A DNA stretch of 64,000 bases, taken from positions 682,001 to 746,000 of the forward strand of contig JAZAYU010000220.1 of assembly GCA_038501625.1 (NCBI GenBank), written 5' to 3'. The notes beneath the pieces were generated by a model. That model saw only the letters and a list, made by a program, of their open reading frames with translations. It had not been told where the DNA came from and did no database searches. Of this stretch, positions 1 to 11,100 are shown piece after piece (the stretch's first letter is position 1; each line of letters opens with the position of its first letter). The stretch comes from Corbicula japonica. Its lineage: Eukaryota > Mollusca > Bivalvia > Venerida > Cyrenidae. The translations under genes were made by a program, and so were the position numbers.

Positions 1-1571
1 CTTTACATTATTTATACCTGCAAATTATCTGTGTTTTATTGATGTGTATGGTTGACATTATGTCCAAAGTGAAAGCTGGCCATTTATTTTTGGTGTAACT
101 AAAAAGATGACTCCATCGTTTGGTATTGTCTAAAGAGAACAGGATTTGGAAGCAAGTGAACTGGATATTTTTTTAACTGTGAAACACTGTGGAAGAAAGA
201 ATATTCAAAACAAGTTCATTGGGAAGCTTTAATACACAAATTCCTCAGGATGTTTTTGGTTTGTACCATTTGTTTTACAGTGAAATTTTTAATTGCTCAC
301 CTGTATGTTTCTGTTTTCAGGCAAAAAACTGTTACTGTCAACTAGGGTGTAACTGATCTAGCAAATAAGGGCAACATTGATAGGGGCAGGGGTTCCATTT
401 GCCCAGGATATGACCCTTTCTTGAAATTTTCAAAAAAGCCTTATGTTGTCCCATATGGTTTTAGTTAAAGGGTAATTTTTACCTTTAATTTGGGCTATTC
501 AGCTATTAATTGGCAGTCCCCTAAAAATGATCAAAATGGCTTGATTCAGCAGCTAGTGGAACCTTTAGAGGGTTCTTTAGGGGTTCTTGTATATTGTCTA
601 AAAATATTATTAATGAGCATAATATTTTTGAATAAATGGGTAAAGGGACCTTTTTTTCCAGTGTCACACATAGTCATTTGTATTGTTCTTGAAGCCACTC
701 GGCGCAGGGTCGGGTGCAAGATTTTCCCGATCGGGGTTTTGTTTGGGGCATTCTTAGGGTAGTTACACATTAATTTCTAATTTAACTGCCAAAATCCCCA
801 TTGCTGCCTAATGTCCAAAAAGGGGGTTCAAGAAATCCTACTAACTCGTTCATTGATCGACCCCAGCAGCTACAAACTATATATGACTTTATCCTTAGAT
901 TTGGTGTAAATGATTCAAAAGGGATAGATTTATCGTGCAAAAAAATCATTGACATATATTTAGTGATCAACAATACAGTCAAATCTGTCTTCAAAGACCA
1001 TTCAATAAAACTTTAAAGTGGTCTTTGAAGGCAGAATGTTTTTGTTCACAGTGAATTTTTTCTTTTAATCAGTCAGTAGGCCAAATAAAACGAACCCATT
1101 TTCCAAAGATGGTCTTTGTTTACAGGTGGTCTTTAATAAAGGTTGGACTGTATTTGCATTCATGCAAAATAAATATCCATTAGTCTTAAATTTAGCTCTT
1201 CTTCTTTCCTTTAAACCTTTAATTTAAATCCTTCTTTCTTCTAAAAGTACTCTTTCACACCATTATCGAACAATGAAGCTGAATCACTTATTGAGTGATT
1301 ATACGTTAATTTGCCGTCATGGAGTGATTGATTGCTTCGGGTTTTGCCCTGCCCATACACAAAGGACGAATTTTGTAGAAAACAGAGATTCGGAAATTCA
1401 ATCTCTGGTAAAAACTAACCAAGCCATCCATCTTGCAATGTTCAAATGAAAGTGTCCTTTGATATTGTTTTATGGGGACCACAAACACCTTTGTGAATGT
1501 TTTATTTACATTATTATATAATTTATATAACACCCTAAATGGTCAGATTGTTTATTCTTACTACAGATTGA
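1..1571. other. Upstream region, nothing recognised
   Basis: AT-rich non-coding sequence with no member of the repeat families and no exon-like segment. The frames near 490-1016 overlap on both strands and lack coding character. Confidence 0.6.
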
Positions 1572-1899
1572 TTAACCTAGTACTACACTAGATACATCTT
1601 TATCAAATAATTGCATGGATAAACAGTGTAGATCCAGATCAGCTGGCACATTCATGCTGTCTTATCTGGATCTACCTTGTATTCTTTTAGATTCATAGGT
1701 TATTTCTGACCAAGCTGCATTCAGTATAGATCCAGATTAGTTGGCATGGATGTGCTGGCTGATCTGGATCTACACTGTTTGCTACTTGGTCAGAAATAAC
1801 CTAATAAATCAAAAAGCAAACAGTGCAGATCTATGCCATCTGATCTATTTCCACACTGTTAAACCACACCATAAAGGCTTAAAATGGAGGAAAGGGTTC
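1572..1899. mobile_element. Family A MITE, long variant
   Basis: TTAACC...start, GTAGATCCAGATCAG and CTGATCTGGATCTACACTG modules, ends in aaagggtt. About 90 bp longer than typical because a third half-module is present. Confidence 0.8.
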
Positions 1900-3305
1900 A
1901 ATAGAAATTGCGACAAAGACTGAAAACACAGTCCAATTAAAATCAAGCAACTTTTTAAAGTATGTTAATTTCAAGAACAAAATTCTGATCATCCCCGTTT
2001 AAATTGAACTGAATTTTAATGAATTAATTATTTGCATTAAACTTTGCGAACACGTTAGGAGTGATCCAAAAATTTCAAGTGGGCAGCTGAAGCTGCAGGC
2101 TTCTCAGATTTGTCCTTTGTTAAGACGGAAAGCTTGAGCTATAGGAAATGTCGGTAAAGAGTAACGACTTTAAACATCTTCTGTGTACAATTAAGTTTTT
2201 AGGAAAGAAACTTAATTGAAGATGTAACTCAAAATTTTTTTCATGGACAATATTTACTACACTAAAATTTATTTAGTCTGACTTTGTCCACCAGCAATAA
2301 ATTTAATGGAAGCTGAAAATATTCTGAGATTTGTGGAAAGCTTTTGTTCCCGTAAGGTCATGTGACTGAAGCTAAGTCTTTGTCAAGTGGGAGCTTGATG
2401 ATAGTCCCTGCAGCCATATGACAGATACAGACAGATTGAGCATTAAAACTTTGCGGAGCAAATTGAAAATCATTGATTCGCACAGAAATGTTTCTGTGTT
2501 TTCTATTTTTGTGATTGTAAAGTTGTTACATGGAATAATTAACGTAGAATAGACTGTACAAGACTGACACTTGGTTGTGTTCATTCTATGTCTTTTAATA
2601 TTTTCTAATCTGCTTTGATCGCTCGGAAGACGGTAAGCCTTTATCTGTAACACTGTTCACTTTTGTGCTGGGGATTCACATTGAAAGTGTTTGCTTTATC
2701 GCGGATCACGCTGTTTAGGAACGCTTAAAGTTTCCTTTTATTATGGGAAGCTTCAATGCTAAGTGTTTATAATGGATTGATCTAGTTTTATTGTTGAAAG
2801 TTTTCATTCGGAGATAACGTACATTTCAAAACAATTTTTGACTCTGAGGACGAAACATTTGAGTCAATATTTAAGTAGATTTCTATAACTGAAATATTTT
2901 TGCAATTCATTCATTTTTAAAATAAAAATAAAAAATAAATTACTTGAGATAATAAAATGATGAGTTTAACAAAATGACAACAATTTAATAATCTAAGCAT
3001 TGCTTTTCCAAAAATGAAACTGGATACCTGATTTCCCATCCCAAATGGTCAATTATTGATTCCATGAAGGAAAACAATCTGTGTAATTAGGATTTAACCC
3101 CTCAAACAAATTGATTGATTGGTGCAAACAGATAATATTTGAAAAGTAAATAAAACATATTTGCCTATGATAAACTTAGTTGGCAAAAACTTCAAGAGAG
3201 ACAACTCATTCTAGATATAGTATGCCACTGATAAGAGTTCCCTCCCTTGTTCATTGTTACACTGCATTGTTTGTATCATACATATTAATGAAAATGTTAT
3301 TGCAG

Positions 3306-3349
3306 ATTGAAAAGAGGGTATTGAGCTCAGCAGGATTGAGACGGACAAG
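3306..3349 (+). other. Rbfox: Candidate non-coding leader exon of Rbfox
   Basis: A 44-nt segment lies between an acceptor (attgcag) and a good donor (AAG|gtaggt). It has no start codon and is not a multiple of three, so it would be 5' leader. Two TGCATG words follow in the intron at 3386-3391 and 3430-3435, a position that usually promotes inclusion by Rbfox. Splicing to 4784 or other first exons is inferred only. It could be a chance match. Confidence 0.25.
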
Positions 3350-4783
3350 GTAGGTCTCGGATTGGAGATGTTCTGCATCTCGTTTTGCATGAGGAATGAT
3401 TATGTCCACACAATTTTCATGTTGAATATTGCATGTCATTCTGATTTCAAGAATTTGTTTTATACTTGGTTTTGGTTTAGATGCTTGAATTGGTATAAAA
3501 TGTTTGTATTTTACTTTCATGTTATGATTTCATGCTACTTTATGGTTGACTAGAAATGTGTGCTAAACTGGCATGGCCTATTTATAACACCGAAACAGTA
3601 ATGGTTTCCGGGATACATGTTTGCTTCTGAATGACTATTCCACTGCTAGCCTTTATGTAGTCAGAAGACCTAGTATATTCTAGTGTTAAACTAATCCCTA
3701 GGTTTGCAATTCTGTTCTAAAATATGTATGTTAAACTGTTAGCACTGTCATCTGTTTCTGTTGTGTACTGACAGATCTATTTAAAGAACATGTTGTCAAT
3801 TTCACTGTCACTTGTTTGAATTCTATATTTTTAGAATTTGTTGTACATTTCAGCACCTGTCAAATTTAAAAATATAATTTACGTCTGCTGTTGTATGAAA
3901 ACTGATGTTTTAAATATCCAGGGATTTCTGTTGTTTTATTTTGAAAAAAAAATTTTGGTTTATGACTTTTGGTCCAAATTGTTAGCATGTACCCCATATT
4001 TGAACCAGGACAAAAAATATTTTCCAACAACAACAATAATGATTGGGAAAACCTGAACAGAGATCTATGGGTATGTACTGTATATGAATCATCCTTCCAC
4101 AAGATCATGATTATATTTCCTGAAAGCTTAATCAGATGAAGTTCAGTTCCTACCTTTAGAAAATATACCTCATATTATCAGAACCTACTGCTTATCAGCA
4201 TCTGGCTGCCAGAGAGGCTCCATTGGGTATATTTTTTCCATTCCATCACAAAGAGAAGAAAAAATATTATTTATTAAGCCTTGAAGGCCATAAAAGGTTT
4301 TGCATTTGAGTCAGGAAAGAATTCCCAAACCATAATTTGCTTTATATTATGAAATTATTATCTGTCTGTTTTCCATTTTTTTTATTTTGCTCAGAGAATT
4401 TGTGATACATTATTTTATAAGTATGTAATGGCAGTCTGTAGAATATGCATGAAATCCCCTAAGAGCATGGTTTGTAGATACTTATATTACTGATGGGTCC
4501 CTATCAATAAATTCTCTGTTTTTGCCAGTTTTCTTTGGCAATTTGAGAGGTAAATACATGAAAAATTGCTGATAAGTTTGTATACCCATGGGTTACCTCG
4601 GTAGTTTGTTGAATTTGGTACCTTCTGATTGGGTGAACACTGATACCATCTGACCCCCTGAGACTGTGATGAGTCTAATTCATGCCAGATGCACGCCTTC
4701 TCTACATTTTCTTATGAAGTGTTAGACTGTTTTGTTCTAGTAAATTGTTGTTGTGTTCCTAGTTGATAAGTCATTTGTTTTCC

Positions 4784-4873
4784 ATGTTGGAAGAGGACAG
4801 TTACCTAGGATTTGCCTATGATCCTAACTTGTCTGTGATGTGGCCTGCAGGAACTCTAGGAGCTAAACCTCTG
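4784..4873 (+). CDS. Rbfox: Rbfox alternative first coding exon 1a
   Basis: The ATG at 4784 opens 30 codons (starting MLEEDSYLGFAYDPNLSV, ending GAKPL) to a donor CTG|gtaaat at 4874. The exon ends in phase 0, as needed to join 11307 (HMVQNQ) or 7243. An in-frame TAG lies eight codons upstream of the ATG, so the start is well defined. The peptide looks protein-like and lies outside repeats. Vertebrate RBFOX genes are known to use several first exons joined in one phase; by analogy this would give a distinct N-terminus from a distal promoter. Not confirmed by transcripts. Confidence 0.55.
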
Positions 4874-5470
4874 GTAAATTTTAAACCTGTTACAAAACTT
4901 TTCTGATAAATTCGGGTAGACAAGTTGTCAGACATCTTGGATTTTGTTATTGGCAAAATTAAATCTTTGTGTTTTGGTATCTTTAAAAATGATGTTTTGT
5001 GCAACGGAGACTTGGATTAGAAAGTGTGCACTATTGTCTTTGCTAGGCTCTGTCTTTTGTAAATAACCAGACTTTTTGCATGATATATATTAGTTAAACA
5101 GCATGACAGCAATCAAACATATCTTTATACAATTTTCTGCTGTGGGGTTCTTGAGTTCTTGCAATTAGCGTAAGTAATTTTCACAATTTGAACAGATTTA
5201 AGCAAACAAACTTATATAAGTTTTTGTGTTGAGCTTGTTTAAAGTTTTTGTTCATAATGAAAATATGTTTCATAATTAGATTGACCTAGGCACTTGTAAG
5301 TTGTATCACATTTGGAGAGTTTAGCATGAAACTGTTGTATCTCCCAAAAAAACTGAAGCAGATACGATTGTTTTATGCCAAATCCACAAATTCATCTTCA
5401 CTTAAGTAACTTCCTGTTTAGTAATCAGAATCTTGATTTTCATTTCTAACAGGATGAATTATAATCCCTA

Positions 5471-5714
5471 TAACTCTTTACTCTATCGATACATCTTCAT
5501 TGCATGGGCGAAAATTGTAGATCCAGATCAGCTGGCACATTGGTGATGTCTGATCAGGATCTACACTGTATGTAGCTTTTAGATTCATTAGGTTATTTCT
5601 GACCAAAATGCAACCAGGGTAGATTCCCATCAGATGGCACGAATGTGACAGCTGATCTGGATCTACACTGTTTTCACATGCGAAAAACACTGTATAAATG
5701 GAGTGAAGAGTTAA
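5471..5714. mobile_element. Family A MITE, full length
   Basis: taactctttactct start and gagtgaagagttaa end with both internal GATC-rich hairpins. It lies downstream of exon 4784-4873. Confidence 0.85.
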
Positions 5715-6055
5715 ATTGAAGAAATGTCTGATTGCTGTTAAAATGTTTAGTTCTTAAGTTAAATGAAAAAACTGCACCCTTACACCCATGTAACATGATA
5801 TGTAAACAGTATTAAACCTGGATGCAAACTGCATGTTGGATAATTAATGCCTGTTATGTTCGAAATAACAGATCTCTGTTGCTTATTATGTAAAATAAAA
5901 ATAGTTTCTCAACCACTGTTCCACCTGGTCATTTTGAATGTCTGAGAGATTTGTTGCATTTTCAGAAAATTCAGTGTGGCCATTGTTGATGTCTTATTTT
6001 CAGTTAGGACTTTTTAATGTAAACTTATTTGAAATTCTGAAAATTCAGTTCATAG

Positions 6056-6412
6056 TTAACTCTTTAACCAATTACTCCATAATATGGCTTTGATCCTATA
6101 TGCAAGCAGTGTAGATCCAGATCAGCCAGCATATCCATGTAGTGTGATCAGGTGCTACACCAGTTGCTTTCAAAGCCTGTAGGTTATTTGTGACTTAAAT
6201 TCTGTGCCCAAGGTTATAAAGCTGAGCATCGAAACCAGTCTCAAATCTCAAGCATCTGATTGGCTGAAATGGCGACCAGTCGCCATTTCAGCCAATCAGA
6301 TGCTTGGGATTTGAGACTGGTTTCCAAACTCGGCTTTATAACCTTCAGCCCTGATGTGCAGGCTAGTCTGGAAGCCACAAGATAATCAGCCTTATCCATG
6401 GAGAAATGGGTG
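6056..6412. mobile_element. Family A MITE split by a family B insertion
   Basis: TTAAC start, tgtagatccagatcagcc at 6112, then interrupted at 6205-6351 by family B; 'gatgtgcaggct' and 'ccatggagaaatggg' resume the element. Right half degraded. Confidence 0.7.
6205..6351. mobile_element. Family B palindromic MITE nested in A
   Basis: gcccaaggttataaa ... ctttataaccttcagccc; the two halves pair almost completely around cgaccagtcgcc. Confidence 0.9.
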
Positions 6413-7242
6413 CCATATTTATCACATTTGCAGCTGGTTAGTTTTATCAGGTTCTACACTGTTCACTAACTGTTCACTATTCAAGTTGATAGGAACAGTG
6501 ACTGGACAGTCCTAAATTGATTGAAGTGTTGGTCCACTACATCAATTAAGCAGGTTAAATGTCAATCATTTCACTCAGATACCCCATTGTTAACATTGAT
6601 TTAGTCAACTTCATTTTAAACTGAACCTACTAATTAGCTGTCCAAACTTCTTAAGATAGAGAGCTGAATATACAGAGCAGTGAACATGGTCACTACTAAT
6701 TAGCTATCGAGTTTTAAGAGTCATGCAGAACTAACCATAAAACTTTTGAATAATTGAGAACAAATTACTTATTCCTGCCTTTGTCAAGTCAGCTATGTTT
6801 TAGGACTGGGGCCAACATCATAAAATTTAAACTGGAGACAGACTGGTCTCTTGATTTAGTTTTATGATATTGGGCCTTGGTCCTGATTTCAGCATTTTAG
6901 ATTCTGAATTTTCCATTTATATTGAAAAATCAAATTTAATAATTTGAAAACAGGAATTTCATGCCTGGATTATAAATAGGCCTGTTTGTATATTTATCAG
7001 ACCCTTTGTCCATGAATGTATGAAAAGATTTATTCCTTAAATTCTGTATCAATTAGTTTTTATGTAATTCTGCCATTTGTTTTTATGCAAAATGGATATT
7101 TTAGAGGAAATATTGGGAAAATATTTGAGACAGATGATTGTTGGAACTGACAATTGGTCATGGTCTCACACATACTTACAGAAATATTGGTTTCCTAGGC
7201 AACCGTTAGAAAATCACAGAGAGGCAGAGCATCTCTTTTTAG

Positions 7243-7371
7243 ATCAATTCTGAATCTGCCATTTACAAAGACATGGCAGGTTTGCTCAACATGTATCTTA
7301 CATTATTAACTCAAAATAAGAAATTGGGAATACCAACAGTAAATGGGGCATCCACTGCTTTGCAGCTTCAG
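7243..7371 (+). CDS. Rbfox: Rbfox alternative exon 1b (first or internal)
   Basis: The ATG at 7273 opens 33 codons (MAGLLNMYLTLLTQNKKLG ... ALQLQ) to a strong donor CAG|gtaagg at 7372, phase 0, fitting 11307. The same frame is open back to 7243, directly after a pyrimidine-rich acceptor (ctctttttag), and the TAG of that acceptor is the first upstream in-frame stop. So the segment can be read as an internal phase 0-0 exon of 129 nt following exon 4784-4873, or as a first exon starting at 7273. It is not part of any repeat seen here. Confidence 0.55.
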
Positions 7372-7916
7372 GTAAGGAATTAATAATCCTTTTCTGTTTC
7401 CATCATATTGATTTATATTTGTTATATAGTTGTCTAATTTTAGCAGTAGGTCATCATGGAGTCACAAGAATTTTCAGGCCATTTTAGCATATAAAGGGTG
7501 TGAAAAATAGCATCTATCTAAATTTGACACATCCAAGCGCATATATTAATATAATATAATTATTTGGTCAAATCAGAGTTTTTGTTTACATTGGATTAAA
7601 CAACAGCAAAATGGCTAAACAAGAGAATAAGTTGTTGTTTAAAAAAAAAACACCAAAAAAGTGTCCTTGATTTAACAGGGAAAACATGTGTAAAGTTTTC
7701 AAATATGTTTGCTTGAAAAACTTCCTGGAAACCCTTTAGATAAGTGTAGTTAGCTAGGTTGTAAGTGTGGTGTCCACATGTGACACTTGAGAGTTTACTT
7801 GACACAGCAGGGGCTCCCCCACTGATAGGAATAAACAGCTTAGGGGCACTCTAGTCTAATATACAAGATGGCATCTGGTTTGTAACTGATACAGATAAGG
7901 CATCACCATTAGAAGC

Positions 7917-7925
7917 CTATATATA
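7917..7925 (+). promoter_or_regulatory. Possible TATA box of proximal promoter
   Basis: A TATATATTA-type stretch lies about 95 bp upstream of the 8017 start codon. Spacing would put initiation near 7948. AT-rich sequence is common here, so this is only suggestive. Confidence 0.15.
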
Positions 7926-8016
7926 TTAATGATTATCATCATTTAGCAGTTGACCAGTACAGAATTACTTGTATAAGCAGTTAGAACAGAAGAGGGCAAA
8001 ATTAAGTGAAAGTAAA

Positions 8017-8109
8017 ATGGAAGGTTCCAAAGTGGAAAGTTTAAAGCTAGAGCAGGGATTATACTCACAACTTCCTGCAGAACACTTCTATCACCCTCTC
8101 ATGATACAG
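8017..8109 (+). CDS. Rbfox: Rbfox first coding exon 1c (proximal)
   Basis: ATG with good context (aaaATGG) opens 31 codons ([19 protein letters not shown] ... FYHPLMIQ) to donor CAG|gtaagt, phase 0, joining HMVQNQLPP at 11307. The ending PLMIQ resembles the PGLIQ ending of a vertebrate RBFOX1 first exon, which supports homology of the junction. An in-frame TGA at 7951 upstream, and no phase-compatible acceptor, favour this as a first coding exon. I chose it for the reference CDS because it is nearest and best formed. Confidence 0.75.
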
Positions 8110-11100
8110 GTAAGTTTCTCATTTTATGCTTAAAATCAAAATTTTTAAGAGCTATATGTTAATCATAGAAGTGGAACTTTTCCATGACCCCTTTCTATCA
8201 AATTTTGTTCATGATAAAACAACAACTACAGTAGAAAAGTTCAAACTTGTTGGTTTCACAAGTTATAAAGAAAAATCTTCAAATGAAAAAAAACAGTTCT
8301 ATGAGAGCTATTTTTGGACATAAGCCTTTTTTTGGACATTTTGTTATTTGGAGCTTTTCAATCAGTTACTGGTAATTTTTGAACCCAAATCACAGTCATT
8401 CTTCATGAAATATCATGTTGTTATTTGAGCGTGATTGCTAAATGCAGAAATTGGGTTAGACACAAATAAAATCCTGGATAAAACAAATGGATAAGAAGTT
8501 AATACTTGCTCATAAAATATATGGTAGATGGACAAATATATAATCATGTATTAATTGAAACATGTTTTATTTTAACAAAAAAAGTTTTATTTCTAGTTTT
8601 GCTCATGAAACAGATAAGAAGTTGAATTTCATTAATACATCAGAAAACCATTTTTAGATAATTAAATTAATTTGTATTTTTGTGATATGTAAAACAACTT
8701 CCTTTAATAAAAAAATTTTTTCAGTTTGCCCAATACTGGAAATTTGGATTAAAGTGACCCCTTCACAGCAGATCAAATTAAGCTAGAAAAACTAAAGACC
8801 TGAAATTATTGTTTATATATTTCTGTCTTTTCACTTAGAAGAAACAAAGCGGGGTTTAAGTAAATGTCAGGATATCTTATAAACAAACCTTTTATTAACC
8901 CTTTTGAACCTTTTTTTCAAAATAATAATAATAATTATATAGGCTTCCAGTGGCAGATAAGTAGTATATAAGTTGAACATGGTATTTTATAGATGTACTG
9001 CAAATTTTCATACATACCTCTATTTTCTGAACATTTGTGTTCAGGAGTTTTATCTTGTAGCATTCATTAGAAGTGTTTGAGATCTATTTTTGAGCTTGTT
9101 TGTGCGCCATAGTAACAGATTCAGCATTGTGTTCTGTGACCAGGAGGCTACTGTATGTACGATGACAGAGGGTTGTAACAGTTCATTGATTGATCATAGG
9201 GACCTGTTAGTCGTTCATTATTCATGTATTGTGTCTTAAGAAGCTGACTTTAATTAATATAGAGATATTGAGACAGACTGATGAATTAATAATTAAACTG
9301 GAACACAGATAGAGAATAATTACCCCCTCTTCTTAGCTTTGTGTCTTGCAACATACAAATATGGCCAAATTTTGCATAAAGCAAATGTCCCAGGGGACCC
9401 TATATTGATTGACTTTCAGGCAAATAAAACTTTTAGATTAATTGCAATAGCAAGCTATATGAGGGGTTCTGGTTGCTTATTTCACAGTAGTTGTATTGTT
9501 GTTTGGGATGATGTGTTCGTGAAGAATGAATTTGGAATCCACTAAGTTTGCTATAGAAAAGGACACAAGTTTGGATATGATTTCGAAAGAAGATTCTAAG
9601 GTTTGCATTATACTAAGATTTGGATTTTGAATGGAAGAAATCTCAGCTTTTTTGAAATCTGATGAAATTCAACCATTTATTGAAATGGAAGTAGACATTT
9701 TCAGTTTCAAAAATATGTGCTCTGTTCTCAAAGTTTTACCAGAATAAAGCTTAAAATAACTGCAGTCCAAGGAATAGAAAATATGTTCAAATGACAACTA
9801 AAGCAATTATTTAAATGAATTCTCCAAATTCTCTGGAAATGTCAAGCCACCAAAGACTAATTTGGACAATTATCTGCATTTATTTCCCAGAATGTCAAGG
9901 ATATAATGATAGAGAATTCGGTAGCAAATGTAAGGGCATTTTGGGACCAAGATTTCATACTCTGTCATAACTAATTCATGTCATTTAATCTAATTGGACC
10001 AAAGATAATTTGGTTTGGCCTTTCATGCTTGTATATATATCTGCCTCATTGTATTGTCTAATTAAATTAGTTCATAATATGTGCGGTTAATGTAGAGTGG
10101 GGAGGGTAACACAATCATAGATTATACACATAAAAATATTCAATTAGGAATCTAACAGCAAGGAGACATGATGTGGGTATGCTGATTCTTTGTTTTTGTA
10201 TACTAGTAGGTTTTCCGTCAGCTGGACGTTTAGGGGATTTTATTTCGAAGATATAAATGAAGTTATAAAAGGATTGATTTGTGTAAAATAAGACAATGGG
10301 GAAGTAAGTGGCTAGGGTAAGTCAAGTGCTCAAGGAAATGCCGTCGTGTTAGTCCGGATGCTGTTCAGGAAATCACAACTTGTGCTTATACAAGAGCAAG
10401 AATAATTGAAGTGTTTCAGCTTTTGGAACGCAATTTACTCCACCAGTCATTGTCACAGTGTTTTATGTTCTTGAGTTGTGCATGTTGTCCTACAATGGAT
10501 TTATCAAATGTTAAGCTTACTACAATTGTATGTATATTTTCCTTGATAAAATCGTGTAATTTCTGGCATGATATTTTTTTCTGCACCAATAACATTATAT
10601 CTTGTTCTTGTCTAATACATAGACATATTTTGTGTTTCATACTCTTATATTTAAGTGTTTTGTAGATACATGTGTCATGTGCAGGTTTTGTTAATATACA
10701 GATCACAGTTTGACATTTTGTTTGTTTGGCAGCATGTTTAATATAATACCAACTGTTATCATATTGTGCAACTGTACATGAAAGTGTTACTAGATCTAAC
10801 TGCACAGTGCATGCACAACAGTCAACCTACTGGAATATTTTGCTAAAACAGTGTTTGGAATATACCATCTATCAGTAATTTTGAAAGAAGAGTAATTTAA
10901 TGGTTTTACTATGTTAAGATTGAATAATATATAAATTATTAAGAAAACAGGAGTTATGATTATTGTTTTGTGATCTTTGAGAATGGTGTGTTTTAAGCTT
11001 GATTTTTAAGATGTTATAAAATCTACATCAACATAAAATTATATCATTATTTAAAAAACAAACAGGAGTTATGATTATTGTTTTGCGATCATTGAGAATT

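Noticed and set aside
10416..10805. 129-codon minus-strand open frame
   Set aside because: It overlaps a plus-strand frame, lies in an AT-rich intron and shows no domain, splice context or coding composition.
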